From: Candidatus Planktophila lacus
Lineage (GTDB): Bacteria; Actinomycetota; Actinomycetes; Nanopelagicales; Nanopelagicaceae
Assembly (NCBI RefSeq): GCF_002287925.1
Contig: NZ_CP016769.1
Coordinates: forward strand, 1-64,000
Length of the DNA: 64,000 nucleotides
Direction of reading: 5' to 3'
Under the pieces are notes generated by a model. The model was not told where the DNA came from, searched no databases, and saw only the letters and a program-made list of their open reading frames with translations. Positions 46,910 through 54,786 of the stretch are shown here, one piece after another. Each line of letters opens with the position of its first letter. Positions within the stretch are counted from its first letter, which is position 1. A program made the position numbers and the translations under genes.

Positions 46910-47825
46910 TCATTTCAGAGATAAAAATCCTTTTAAAAAGTGAGTTATTCTTTTTAATAAAGCAGGAGAGTTTAGGAATAAAGCTAGATTAAGAGCCATT
47001 CTTTTATCAGATGCAGTCCGATCATTTTTACCAATCAGAAATGAAGCGAGTGCCGTGAATCCGTAATTTGATAAAATGTATGAAATGTGTTCAATTGATG
47101 AATGAGATTGAAGGCGATTATCTTCGTAGTTATCTTCAAAAATGTTTTTTCTACACAGCAAAACAGATACACCTATAACTTCTCTTTTACTTGAATTGAT
47201 TTCAGTACCTTTTGGCAGCCAAGTTACTGCTGGTTTCAAATCGATTGCCACGTAACCATTAAGACGTGCCCACCCTAAGATTTGTTCCAAGTTTCCGCTT
47301 TCATGATAAATGCTATTTAACCAAGTGTGCACAAAAATGAGTGGTTGGTATTTGTCACAAGTTTTAATTGCTCCTTGAAGAATTTCATACTCAGAACCTT
47401 GGGTTACTATGCGAATCAGATGAATTTTTTCAAGCGAATGTTCTTTTTCTATTAAACTATCGAGCGTAGTCACATTTACTTTAACTTCTTTCAATACATC
47501 ATATCTTGAAGAGTGTTGATCGAAACGCCCTGGTATTTGTGGTTTATAAATCGAACTGCAAAGCTCTTGTCTTGTGACATACAGTGTTGCTTCCGATTCT
47601 TTGCTCCCTAACAATAAAGGGAATTTGTTAGAAGGCGATTCAAGCAAGTCTGTGTCCGCACCAAATTGTATTTGGTTGATGTTCTGTCTGGAAATCTTTA
47701 TATCAACTGGGGGATTCGGCGAATTTGTTCCGATGTCAAGGACGTTAAGATGAACATCGGATAGAGTTATTTTTTGGGGCGAAGCGAGAACGGGGGGGGG
47801 GGGTGACCTTTTTGAAGAAAATCAT
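46910..47825 (-). CDS. FkbM-family methyltransferase, out of frame at a 12-G tract
   Basis: An ATG at 47825 (minus strand) behind GGAG starts MIFFKKVTPPP, and then the frame is lost in a run of 12 C (12 G on the plus strand, 47792-47803). With 11 the frame runs on through VLASPQKITLSDVHLNVLDIGT into the long downstream frame and gives a protein of about 304 residues. The downstream part has FkbM features: EATLYVTRQELCSSIYKP, VNVTTLDSLI and IRIVTQGSEYEILQGA. As read, the only long open frame starts at a TTG (47647), is 245 residues long and lacks the SAM-binding N-terminus. This is either a phase-variable gene in the off state, a decaying gene, or a homopolymer sequencing error. FkbM enzymes O-methylate sugars and other hydroxyls. 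Confidence 0.75.
47792..47803. repeat. Homopolymer tract of 12 G (C on the coding strand)
   Basis: Twelve consecutive G bases interrupt the FkbM methyltransferase frame at codons 8-12. It is the longest G/C run in the window; the next longest I saw are 8 C (in 53220-53235) and 7. Slippage by one base would restore the reading frame, and tracts of this kind drive on/off switching of surface genes in Campylobacter and Neisseria. Confidence 0.85.
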
Positions 47826-48127
47826 CTAGTCTCCTAATTCCCTTGTCGCTATTTCTGTTGTCGGCTTAAGCTACTCCTCTACCTAGCTCCTGATCTTACC
47901 TTAAGATTTTTGAGCTTTCCGAATTTGGGCCGACAAAACGATTCGAGATCATATTCTCCGCGAAAAATCTTGTTCGAAAACACCTATGCGCACCTAATCA
48001 ATCAAGAGGCAGAAACCGCCAGTGGAATGTTCGCCAACGCCTTTAATGCCTAAATTGCAAGAGTGTTAGACAAGTTAGCTATAAATAGTTATTTAAAGTT
48101 TAATAGTGAACATAATCGCAGTTCAAG
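47826..48127. other. Gene-free spacer between two island modules
   Basis: About 300 bp with no credible coding frame. On the minus strand it contains the FkbM ribosome site (GGAG, close to 47830-47834) and probably its promoter, and it follows the tRNA relic at 48128-48177. The sequence is AT-rich without obvious repeats. Confidence 0.5.
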
Positions 48128-48177
48128 TGGTGGGGCAGATAGGGCTCGAACCTACGAGGACCGGATTATGAGTCCGT
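48128..48177 (-). other. 3'-half tRNA(CAU) relic B with encoded CCA
   Basis: The minus strand reads as tRNA positions about 27 to 76: anticodon arm ACGGA-CTCATAA-TCCGG (four of five pairs; anticodon CAT), 5-nt variable loop, T-arm GTAGG-TTCGAGC-CCTAT, acceptor 3' strand CTGCCCC, discriminator A and CCA. The 5' half is absent; the protein gene at 48166-49164 runs into it instead and uses the TAA of the anticodon loop as its stop. The acceptor sequence differs from relic A, so two different tRNA genes or variants were the sources. The two complete tRNAs in this window do not encode CCA. Confidence 0.8.
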
Positions 48178-49164
48178 CCATGCGTGATTTGTTATGTGTA
48201 ATTTTCGGGCGGCATCAATTAACCCACATATAGTGTTGTCAGAGACGTTTAAAACAGCGAAGTGATGGGACTTTGATGTAGCCCAGTATGGATTGGATTC
48301 TCTTCCGGTTATTCTGAGGTCATTAAATGGCAAATCGTCCAATATCTGAAATCCCGAAGCTTTATCGATACTTATTTTGGAGAAGCCAAGTGATTTGCCG
48401 TAACTGTCTGAGCAATCTTGGAAAGGCCTTATGAGGGAACCATTCCACTGAAACACCGCCCCTGCATTTCGCGCAAAATCTTTCCCTTTATATAATCCAG
48501 ATGAGCCATGTTCAATATACGGCCCAGTGATACTTTCAGCCATGAATACGCGTATTGAGTATTCATCGTCTATCCCGTAAATCCAAAAGAATCCATCAAT
48601 TTCATGAATATTGGGGTCATATATACTAATCGGAATAGACCCAACGGCATCCAAATTATTTAATTGCAAATCATATTTATATACCTGAGTCTCTAGCTGC
48701 TGTGAGTACTCTTCAATTACCAAGTAAAGTTCCCCTTGAACGATAATTGGATAAGGATAAGAAATAGTATGAGTTCGATTCACTCCTGCTTTATCATTTG
48801 CATACTTTACAACCGAAAAATTCTCAATGAAGGTTAAACTTTCATTAGTCTCCACTTTGGCAATAGCGGTAACATACTTATCGCCTACGTACCCACATAT
48901 TTCAAAAAAGATGAGAAGTTTACCTTTGAAAGAAATTAGGAATGGGTCACACACAAAATAATCAGTAAATACAACTCCATCATCCGTTCTAAAATCGAAA
49001 AAAGTATAGTTCTGCCCCAGAAGAGGAAATTGGTCTAACTTATAGTCCAGATTATTTACATCGAGCAAACATTTGCCAATAGACCAATAGAATTTATGCG
49101 AGGAACCCTTAGGAGTATCCCTAAGGGTCGTCTTTCTATGGGAAAAGTACTTCTTCATATTCAT
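48166..49164 (-). CDS. Beta-propeller glycan-cluster protein (GINT1 N-terminal-like)
   Basis: The 332-residue protein resembles the five-blade propeller domain (GH43-like) named after the N-terminus of glucosamine inositolphosphorylceramide transferase: CDPFLISFKGKLLIFFEI, SYPYPIIVQGELYLVIEE, IDGFFWIYGIDDEYSIRVFMAESITGPY and FARNAGAVFQWNGSLIRPFQDCSDSYG. In bacteria this domain is found next to formyltransferases and glycosyltransferases in surface-sugar clusters; its activity is not established. The last residues (HAWTDS) and the stop come from the tRNA relic, so the original C-terminus may have been replaced. The start overlaps the upstream gene (ATGA). Confidence 0.72.
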   Translation of the reverse strand: MNMKKYFSHRKTTLRDTPKGSSHKFYWSIGKCLLDVNNLDYKLDQFPLLGQNYTFFDFRTDDGVVFTDYFVCDPFLISFKGKLLIFFEICGYVGDKYVTAIAKVETNESLTFIENFSVVKYANDKAGVNRTHTISYPYPIIVQGELYLVIEEYSQQLETQVYKYDLQLNNLDAVGSIPISIYDPNIHEIDGFFWIYGIDDEYSIRVFMAESITGPYIEHGSSGLYKGKDFARNAGAVFQWNGSLIRPFQDCSDSYGKSLGFSKISIDKASGFQILDDLPFNDLRITGRESNPYWATSKSHHFAVLNVSDNTICGLIDAARKLHITNHAWTDS

Positions 49165-50468
49165 AAAGTTATTACGCCAGCCGCATGTAATCTACCTAAG
49201 AGAGATTCAACTTCTTGAAAATTTAGGGATAGCGATTTACAAATTTGTATTGTATCTGTTTTCCCATCTAGCATGTTCAAAATATTCAAGATATTTCTGG
49301 CTTCCAAATGGGAAGTATTTCCGTCTTTGTTAATATTTGGGTACAGACCAAGTGAATCGAGCTTCGGTTCACCAACATTGTTATTGATGTAGATTCTATT
49401 TCGCTCGAGAATATAAATAATCTCAGAATAAAACTTTATAGATTTAGACAACCCTGCTTCACTTATAAACCCTAAATCATCCAAGGAAGTGTGATATTCA
49501 GGATAGTCATGATATTTGTTTGTCATTACTGAACAGACTGGCCAATTTATCGCGGGACTACACCATTGCCTTTCATCACTTCCCCTTTTTAGAAAATCCG
49601 ACCGCTTAAATTCATAGTTGAGTAGGGCAAGTTCGGCAACTCTATCCGCAAGGGTCATGCCATAACGAGATGGCATGAAAACGAGATCGGAATCTACTCC
49701 AACACATGTAAGAACATATCCTGCGACAATAGATTTTGAGATTTCAGTTCGACGCAAGCTGAGGTAATGAATTGCCCCTATAGTTTCGGGTCCAATATAG
49801 AAGCGATATGAGTACCTCAACTCATTTCTTAAAGATTTTTTCCAAAGTGAATTTACAAGGCTCATCCAAACAGCTGGACCAGAAAGTTCATTATTTGCCA
49901 TCTGCGGGTGACAAAAGTAAGTTGAAAAGAAAACTTCTGTATCTTCGCGGCCTGGAATAAAAATCTCGCCAAGTCTCATAACCCCTGGTGGGGAAGTTGT
50001 ACTGATCCGCACCCTATAGTCCCCCGCTTCAAGAGTTTCAACAACAGAGTAAGGCAAACAGACTCCCCAAGTTTTTGAGTAGTAGGACGTCACATATGGA
50101 ATTGCTGTGGGTAAATCAGAACGAGTGTGAATGTGGCTTAGCAACTCTTGGAGTTCAAATATCGCATCAATTGACTGAGAGCCAACCACCACATATAGAT
50201 TCGAAAGCTCCAGATCTATCAATTCTTCGCCATTAGGGCTTACGAGAGATGCGGAGACCAGATTCCATTCATTAGGAACTGTCCAGCCATTAAAATCTGT
50301 CCCGCTGGGAATATCAATGAAATTGATTTTTGGGATTAGAAAAGATTCAAGCACGCTCATGGAATCCAAATTTCCTTTTGAAACAATTGAGCGCGGAATC
50401 TGGAATGCCTGGATGCAAAAATCCATTGCAGCTTTAGCGTCCTGCTGAAAATCTACATTCTCGGACAT
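49161..50468 (-). CDS. DUF4910 aminopeptidase-like protein
   Basis: The 435-residue protein matches the DUF4910/DUF2172 group of M28-related peptidase-like proteins. It has FIDIPSGTDFNGWTVPNEWN, a conserved metal-site-like FFSTYFCHPQMANNELSG (His/Asn/Glu), then GSDERQWCSPAINWPVCSVM and YHDYPEYHTSLDDL with further His/Asp ligands, and a C-terminal winged helix (about 370-435). These proteins recur in bacterial glycan clusters, often beside NeuB-type genes; a role in deacylating or trimming an amino-sugar adduct has been suggested only by context. It overlaps both neighbours. Confidence 0.8.
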   Translation of the reverse strand: MSENVDFQQDAKAAMDFCIQAFQIPRSIVSKGNLDSMSVLESFLIPKINFIDIPSGTDFNGWTVPNEWNLVSASLVSPNGEELIDLELSNLYVVVGSQSIDAIFELQELLSHIHTRSDLPTAIPYVTSYYSKTWGVCLPYSVVETLEAGDYRVRISTTSPPGVMRLGEIFIPGREDTEVFFSTYFCHPQMANNELSGPAVWMSLVNSLWKKSLRNELRYSYRFYIGPETIGAIHYLSLRRTEISKSIVAGYVLTCVGVDSDLVFMPSRYGMTLADRVAELALLNYEFKRSDFLKRGSDERQWCSPAINWPVCSVMTNKYHDYPEYHTSLDDLGFISEAGLSKSIKFYSEIIYILERNRIYINNNVGEPKLDSLGLYPNINKDGNTSHLEARNILNILNMLDGKTDTIQICKSLSLNFQEVESLLGRLHAAGVITL

Positions 50469-51391
50469 AAAATTTCCATGAATTTCAAATCGGCGTACAC
50501 CTGGTAAATACTTTGGAGAGTCGAGATACCTTTGGAATCCAAATATGGATTATTCATCTTTGAGATACCTTCGACACGAGTAAAACTATAGCCCAAATTA
50601 GGAAACTGAAATAAAGATAAATCCACTAGTGCGCTTGAGTAAATAGACCACCATTTTGTCGGGATCGGAGAGCTTTGGAGCACTAAACTAATACTGTCCG
50701 AGTTTTCGCTACAAATTTCAGAAATTATAGAAGAGTTGAACTTCAAAATTTCTCGTCTATGCATATAATATTTAACGGAAGTGCAATTATGAAAATTCAT
50801 GGCGTTAAGGACTAGAAATTCTAAGTCACCAAGGCTCATGAAACCGCTTTCTACCAAAGGACTCCCAAATACACCCAATATGCCTGGCTCTGTTTTCAAA
50901 TCAGAGAAATCTAGGGATTCACACCGGCGGTGACTCTCGAGCGAATAAACTTTCGAATCCAGCAAATGTGCATAGGAACTATAAAAGCTGAACTCCTTAG
51001 TTCTATTTTCTTTCACCAATAATTTAGCAATGGAAACCACTATCAACCCGTCGTCTAAGACAATTTTTCTTGACTTGGAAACAGTTTCGAAATATTCACG
51101 ACAGAAATATCCCAAGATATTTCCCAGTACAAACTCTATAGTTTTAAAGTTACGGCCGAAAAAAACAAAAAGTGGATGGATTTTTGAGTAGATTTTTTCA
51201 GAAAGGAAGAGAGTATTTTTAGGTTTTAATTTCTTAAGCGCATGTTTGTACTGAGTCTGACTTAACTGGGTTTGGTCTGCGAGATCAAAAACGACACAAA
51301 TATTGAAATAAGACGATCCCACATCATCTAGAAATCTTCCGAGCTCAACAACCTGCTTAGGTGAATTTGTTAGAGATAGAAAAAATCTCAT
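50453..51391 (-). CDS. Putative sialyltransferase-like glycosyltransferase (GT52/polysialyltransferase type)
   Basis: The 312-residue protein has the late pattern seen in bacterial sialyl- and polysialyltransferases: a DDG loop near the middle (KIVLDDGLIVV), then GVFGSPLVESGFMSLGDLEFLV followed by YYMHRRE, which corresponds to the conserved G-x-P-L-x-E and H-P-R-E blocks. No signal peptide is seen. The match is from a few short blocks, so the family call is moderate. Together with the NeuA/NeuB genes nearby, transfer of a CMP-nonulosonic acid is the natural guess. Confidence 0.6.
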   Translation of the reverse strand: MRFFLSLTNSPKQVVELGRFLDDVGSSYFNICVVFDLADQTQLSQTQYKHALKKLKPKNTLFLSEKIYSKIHPLFVFFGRNFKTIEFVLGNILGYFCREYFETVSKSRKIVLDDGLIVVSIAKLLVKENRTKEFSFYSSYAHLLDSKVYSLESHRRCESLDFSDLKTEPGILGVFGSPLVESGFMSLGDLEFLVLNAMNFHNCTSVKYYMHRREILKFNSSIISEICSENSDSISLVLQSSPIPTKWWSIYSSALVDLSLFQFPNLGYSFTRVEGISKMNNPYLDSKGISTLQSIYQVYADLKFMEILCPRM

Positions 51392-51997
51392 TTAGCTATT
51401 ATTCGTTAATTTCACATTACGAGTGAAGAGAAAATCTCTCATATTTGAGAATTTCAGTTGACTTTGGTTTGACCAGTTGATTGAAGAGGAAACGCTGTGT
51501 TCAAACAAGGCTCCCCTTTCTTTATAATTATTAAAATAGTGCGGTTTGTCAGAAGGTTTATTAAGTCTATAGTCAAAATCACACCCGAAAAGACAAATAT
51601 CAGTGGCGCCAAAATGAAGCGCAACTAGAATCCCAAAATCCAATACAACATTAGCATTCATATTTTGCACAAGGGGAAACTCATTTACAAACTCTAACGC
51701 GATCGACTTCGATAAGAGATTTTCATAACTTTGAAAAAAATCTCTAGAGTCAACTTCTTTAAATAGTGAAGCTAGATTTTCACTCAAGAATACTTCCTGC
51801 GTCGCGCTAGTGATAGCTTTCTTCCATTCCTCAGAATGCCCGAACCTTTGATCCGCGCACACATAAATTACTTGATTATTCCAATCCGAAAAATTCTCCC
51901 AAATTAAGCGATTTGTGATCAAAACCTTATCAAAAGATTCATAGAGTGCTTGATCTAAAATTAGACTAGGCCCATTTCCAAGTATTGCAATCTTCAT
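51392..51997 (-). CDS. DUF115/GT42-like protein
   Basis: The 201-residue protein starts MKIAILGNGPSL, an N-terminal motif shared by GT42 sialyltransferases (Cst-II type) and DUF115 proteins. It later has VLDFGILVALHFGATDICLFGCDFDY, which fits DUF115 better. Proteins of both groups act on or with CMP-nonulosonic acids in surface glycosylation. It is a compact single domain. It directly follows the formyltransferase gene (ATGA overlap) and precedes the GT52-like gene, so a joint role is likely. Confidence 0.6.
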   Translation of the reverse strand: MKIAILGNGPSLILDQALYESFDKVLITNRLIWENFSDWNNQVIYVCADQRFGHSEEWKKAITSATQEVFLSENLASLFKEVDSRDFFQSYENLLSKSIALEFVNEFPLVQNMNANVVLDFGILVALHFGATDICLFGCDFDYRLNKPSDKPHYFNNYKERGALFEHSVSSSINWSNQSQLKFSNMRDFLFTRNVKLTNNS

Positions 51998-52830
51998 TGA
52001 TCAACCAGGTTAGGCGTCCTGAGCTTTGGTAGTGGAAGAACAGAATCATTTGGCCACAATGCATCCAGCACTTGGTCATCAAACAAATTATAGATTAACT
52101 CTAAATGGGAGATTCTAAAGTCTGTCGTTAGAAAAGTTTTGCCAACTATCGGTTGTGGTTCCGAAAATAGATTCGATTTCTCTAGGAGTCGATCAAACAG
52201 TCTTCCTAAATCTCTTTTTCCTGCTTTTACAGATGCTATCGCGGTTTCGTGGAGAGTTAGATTCCGTTCGAAAACTGGAAGCGTCTGATGAAGTATGTCA
52301 CCGGCATCAGGCTGAAGATTTATTCGGTGAAAAGTGATTCCTGTGCTGAAGGGATCCATGAAATAAGTTGGCCAAAATAAGGTGGCAGAACCACGATACT
52401 TCGGGGAAAGTCCGAGATGAATATTAAATGTCTCCTCCGGAAGCAGGTCCAAAGTCTCATTTGTTAGCATCCCTGCCCCCATAACAATGCATGCATTTGC
52501 ACCAAAGGATTGAATTGACTGGTGAACAGTGTTTTCATTGAGTTGATCAGGAGTAATTTTTGTGAGACTGACATGCGGAAGGTACTCGTAGGCACTCAGA
52601 TCCTTGCTTCCGTAATGCTCACTTTCGAGCCGCTGTCGCAATTTGAAATGGTGACTAAAAAGTTTGCGTTGCGCGGGACTTGGATTCCTATCCTTAACCG
52701 GAAAATCTGGTAACAACGACTCTCGTTGCATGAAAATGATTTTAAATTGAACCTGGGAGTGTTGTGTAATGACATCCCTCAGAATGTATTCGTGTCTAGG
52801 GTGTGAACCGGAAATTATTAAAACTTTCAT
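51994..52830 (-). CDS. Sugar N-formyltransferase-like protein
   Basis: The 278-residue protein has the formyltransferase core of Fmt/ArnA/VioF enzymes. The catalytic triad is complete: Asn136 and His138 in FNIHLGLSPKYRGS, and Asp178 in QPDAGDIL. These enzymes move a formyl group from N10-formyl-tetrahydrofolate to an amino group; in this setting an amino sugar is the likely acceptor rather than Met-tRNA, since it sits between an Idh-type dehydrogenase and glycosyltransferases. It shares one base with the dehydrogenase gene upstream (TAATG) and 4 bp with the gene downstream. Confidence 0.85.
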   Translation of the reverse strand: MKVLIISGSHPRHEYILRDVITQHSQVQFKIIFMQRESLLPDFPVKDRNPSPAQRKLFSHHFKLRQRLESEHYGSKDLSAYEYLPHVSLTKITPDQLNENTVHQSIQSFGANACIVMGAGMLTNETLDLLPEETFNIHLGLSPKYRGSATLFWPTYFMDPFSTGITFHRINLQPDAGDILHQTLPVFERNLTLHETAIASVKAGKRDLGRLFDRLLEKSNLFSEPQPIVGKTFLTTDFRISHLELIYNLFDDQVLDALWPNDSVLPLPKLRTPNLVDQ

Positions 52831-53777
52831 TAAATCAATTCCTTCTCAATCATTTCAATTAACTTAAGTACCGAAATTGCCTGCGATAAATCGCAGTCTG
52901 TGCTCGCGTAATCGCCAGCTTCCAGGAATTCTCTGAATGAAAATACCTGTGCCTGAAACCCTGGTTTGTATAAAGTTAGTGGTTCAGCTAATTCCAGTGC
53001 TACATGAGGGATGTATCTTCTAAGTGGATATTCTGAGTTGGGCTCAAAGATTTCGATTTTATCAAATTCGGATATATTCTCAAAACCTTTTGATAATATG
53101 GTGCGCCCTCCACCTGAAATCTTTATACTTACATTTTCAGGCGACCCCCAGTTTGTAAGTAGCGAAATTATATGACCGTCATCCGATTCAAGCTGAACCA
53201 TAAAGCCATTCCCGGTCTCTTCAATCCCCCCCCACGCTCCTTTGATAACTAAAGGCCCTGAGATGTATTGTAGAAAATCAATCATGTGGCAGCCATTAAT
53301 TCGAAATTGATCAAACGTTTTAATGGAATCAGGAAAGTTTGCTTGAATAAAGGAAGAAGGATTACTCCTAAGAAAATTACGCATTTTTGAAGCGCTCGCG
53401 TAGTAACGACGATTATAAGCAAAAAAGAGCTTATTTTGGTTTTTGTGATTTGCAAACTGCAACAAGTCAGTGGAACGGAGACCACCCGGTTTCTCTATAA
53501 ATATAGGTAACCCAGTAGAAATAACCTGACTAATCGCAAAAGGTGTAACCGAAGTTTCAAGTGCGATGACAATGGCGTCAACACTGTCGCATTCCTGAAG
53601 GAAGCTTGAAAGATTGGGGCTCACTGGAATACTCCAGCGATCTCCAAACGCCTTCAATCTATTTGAGCCCGATCGGCTAAATGCAATCTTCGGTGCGAAT
53701 CCAGCGTCAAGAAAAGCAGGTAGATGAAAATTGGATATTGGGCCGCTTCCCCAGTAAGCCAATTTGTAACTTTTCAT
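52830..53777 (-). CDS. Gfo/Idh/MocA family oxidoreductase
   Basis: The product (about 315 residues) has an N-terminal Rossmann fold (KLAYWGSGPISNFHLPAFLDAG) and the family EKP motif in PIFIEKPGGLRS (near 95). The C-terminal domain is the usual alpha/beta sheet. These enzymes oxidise or reduce sugar hydroxyls with NAD(P). The start ATG 53777 overlaps the stop of the gene upstream (ATGA); the longer reading from 53789 is less likely. It contains a run of 8 C (about 53225-53232) that does not break the frame. It pairs with the next oxidoreductase. Confidence 0.85.
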   Translation of the reverse strand: MKSYKLAYWGSGPISNFHLPAFLDAGFAPKIAFSRSGSNRLKAFGDRWSIPVSPNLSSFLQECDSVDAIVIALETSVTPFAISQVISTGLPIFIEKPGGLRSTDLLQFANHKNQNKLFFAYNRRYYASASKMRNFLRSNPSSFIQANFPDSIKTFDQFRINGCHMIDFLQYISGPLVIKGAWGGIEETGNGFMVQLESDDGHIISLLTNWGSPENVSIKISGGGRTILSKGFENISEFDKIEIFEPNSEYPLRRYIPHVALELAEPLTLYKPGFQAQVFSFREFLEAGDYASTDCDLSQAISVLKLIEMIEKELI

Positions 53778-54781
53778 GTGACCCTCCAAGATTTAGTGTA
53801 GGAATTCAGGTCAAGTCTCGTAGATTGTAAGTCTTGCTGAGTCAATTTTCTTTTATGTGATAGCTGCATAGCTAGAATTATTATCTCGTTAGCCCTAACA
53901 GAACCTTGGAAATCCAACGGATCAGGGCAATCTCCGCTGAGGGAATCCAAGAGAGATTCAAAAGAATTAATGGAGCCAGGTATTAGGTTCCCTTGATCGC
54001 ACATTGTTGCTAAGTCATATTTCTTCGATGATCCTAACTTAGGTAGATCATTTCGAAAGACCTGGTATTCGCCAGAAAAATTTAGCGATACATGCCCTTC
54101 TTCAAAAAGTAATAATTGCATTGGAGTAACTCTAGATAGTTCGCTGTACTCAAATCTAATTCGCTTCCCTCCAATTAGAACTTGTATTTCTCCGATGGCG
54201 GTATCAAATTTTGGACGATTTTTTTGAATTGAAAATTTCAGATTACCCGATATCTCAAATTCTTTTTGATCAAGTGTGAACAATTCATTGAGCGAAGCTA
54301 ACCAATGAACACCACCAGAAGCAAGGCACATTGCGCCTCCAATTGAACTGAAACTAATTAATTCACCCAAATCAAATCTCTCATTCAACCGAGAAATTCC
54401 AGAGGTGACTCCAAGTAATTTCCAACGGTTATGAGATCTAAATTGTACTTTCGGATTAGACGCTTGCAGTGAAACCAATGTATCTAATTCAGACAGGCTG
54501 TTAGTCAAGAGCTTTTCTACAATGAGATATTTAGGGCTAAGCGCTACAGCCATGATCGCATTTTCAAGATGCGAGTCTGCGGTTGTAGCAACAACAATAT
54601 AGTCAAAAACAGATTCTAAATTTTCTAATTGGTCTACCAAGGTCAATTCCTGAATTTCTTGTTTGAGATCAGCTGACTTCTTTGATTCCCGTTCGCACAA
54701 ATACATCGAGTGACCCAGCTTTACGCCCGCAAGTAGATAATTTTTCCCAGCACTACCCCCGCCGATTACCAAACCTTTCAT
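53774..54781 (-). CDS. Gfo/Idh/MocA-like oxidoreductase
   Basis: The 335-residue protein begins with a nucleotide-binding GLVIGGGSAGKNYLLAGVKLGH and continues with DYIVVATTADSHLENAIMAV and LIVEKLLTNSL, where EKL replaces the common EKP. Two dehydrogenases of this family next to a NeuA gene are often seen in legionaminic/pseudaminic-type clusters, for example in Campylobacter ptm loci; the substrate is not known. The gene lies 5 bp after the NeuA stop. Confidence 0.8.
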   Translation of the reverse strand: MKGLVIGGGSAGKNYLLAGVKLGHSMYLCERESKKSADLKQEIQELTLVDQLENLESVFDYIVVATTADSHLENAIMAVALSPKYLIVEKLLTNSLSELDTLVSLQASNPKVQFRSHNRWKLLGVTSGISRLNERFDLGELISFSSIGGAMCLASGGVHWLASLNELFTLDQKEFEISGNLKFSIQKNRPKFDTAIGEIQVLIGGKRIRFEYSELSRVTPMQLLLFEEGHVSLNFSGEYQVFRNDLPKLGSSKKYDLATMCDQGNLIPGSINSFESLLDSLSGDCPDPLDFQGSVRANEIIILAMQLSHKRKLTQQDLQSTRLDLNSYTKSWRVT

Positions 54782-54786
54782 GCGCC

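Noticed and set aside
46000-48020. CAGAAACCGCC at 46000-46010 and 48010-48020 as a direct repeat bracketing two genes
   Set aside because: Only 11 nt long and in a compositionally biased region; too short to exclude chance, and the tRNA relics give a better account of the borders.
53225-53232. Run of 8 C inside the Gfo/Idh gene as another phase-variable tract
   Set aside because: The frame is intact and the tract lies mid-gene; the length is at the lower limit for notable slippage.
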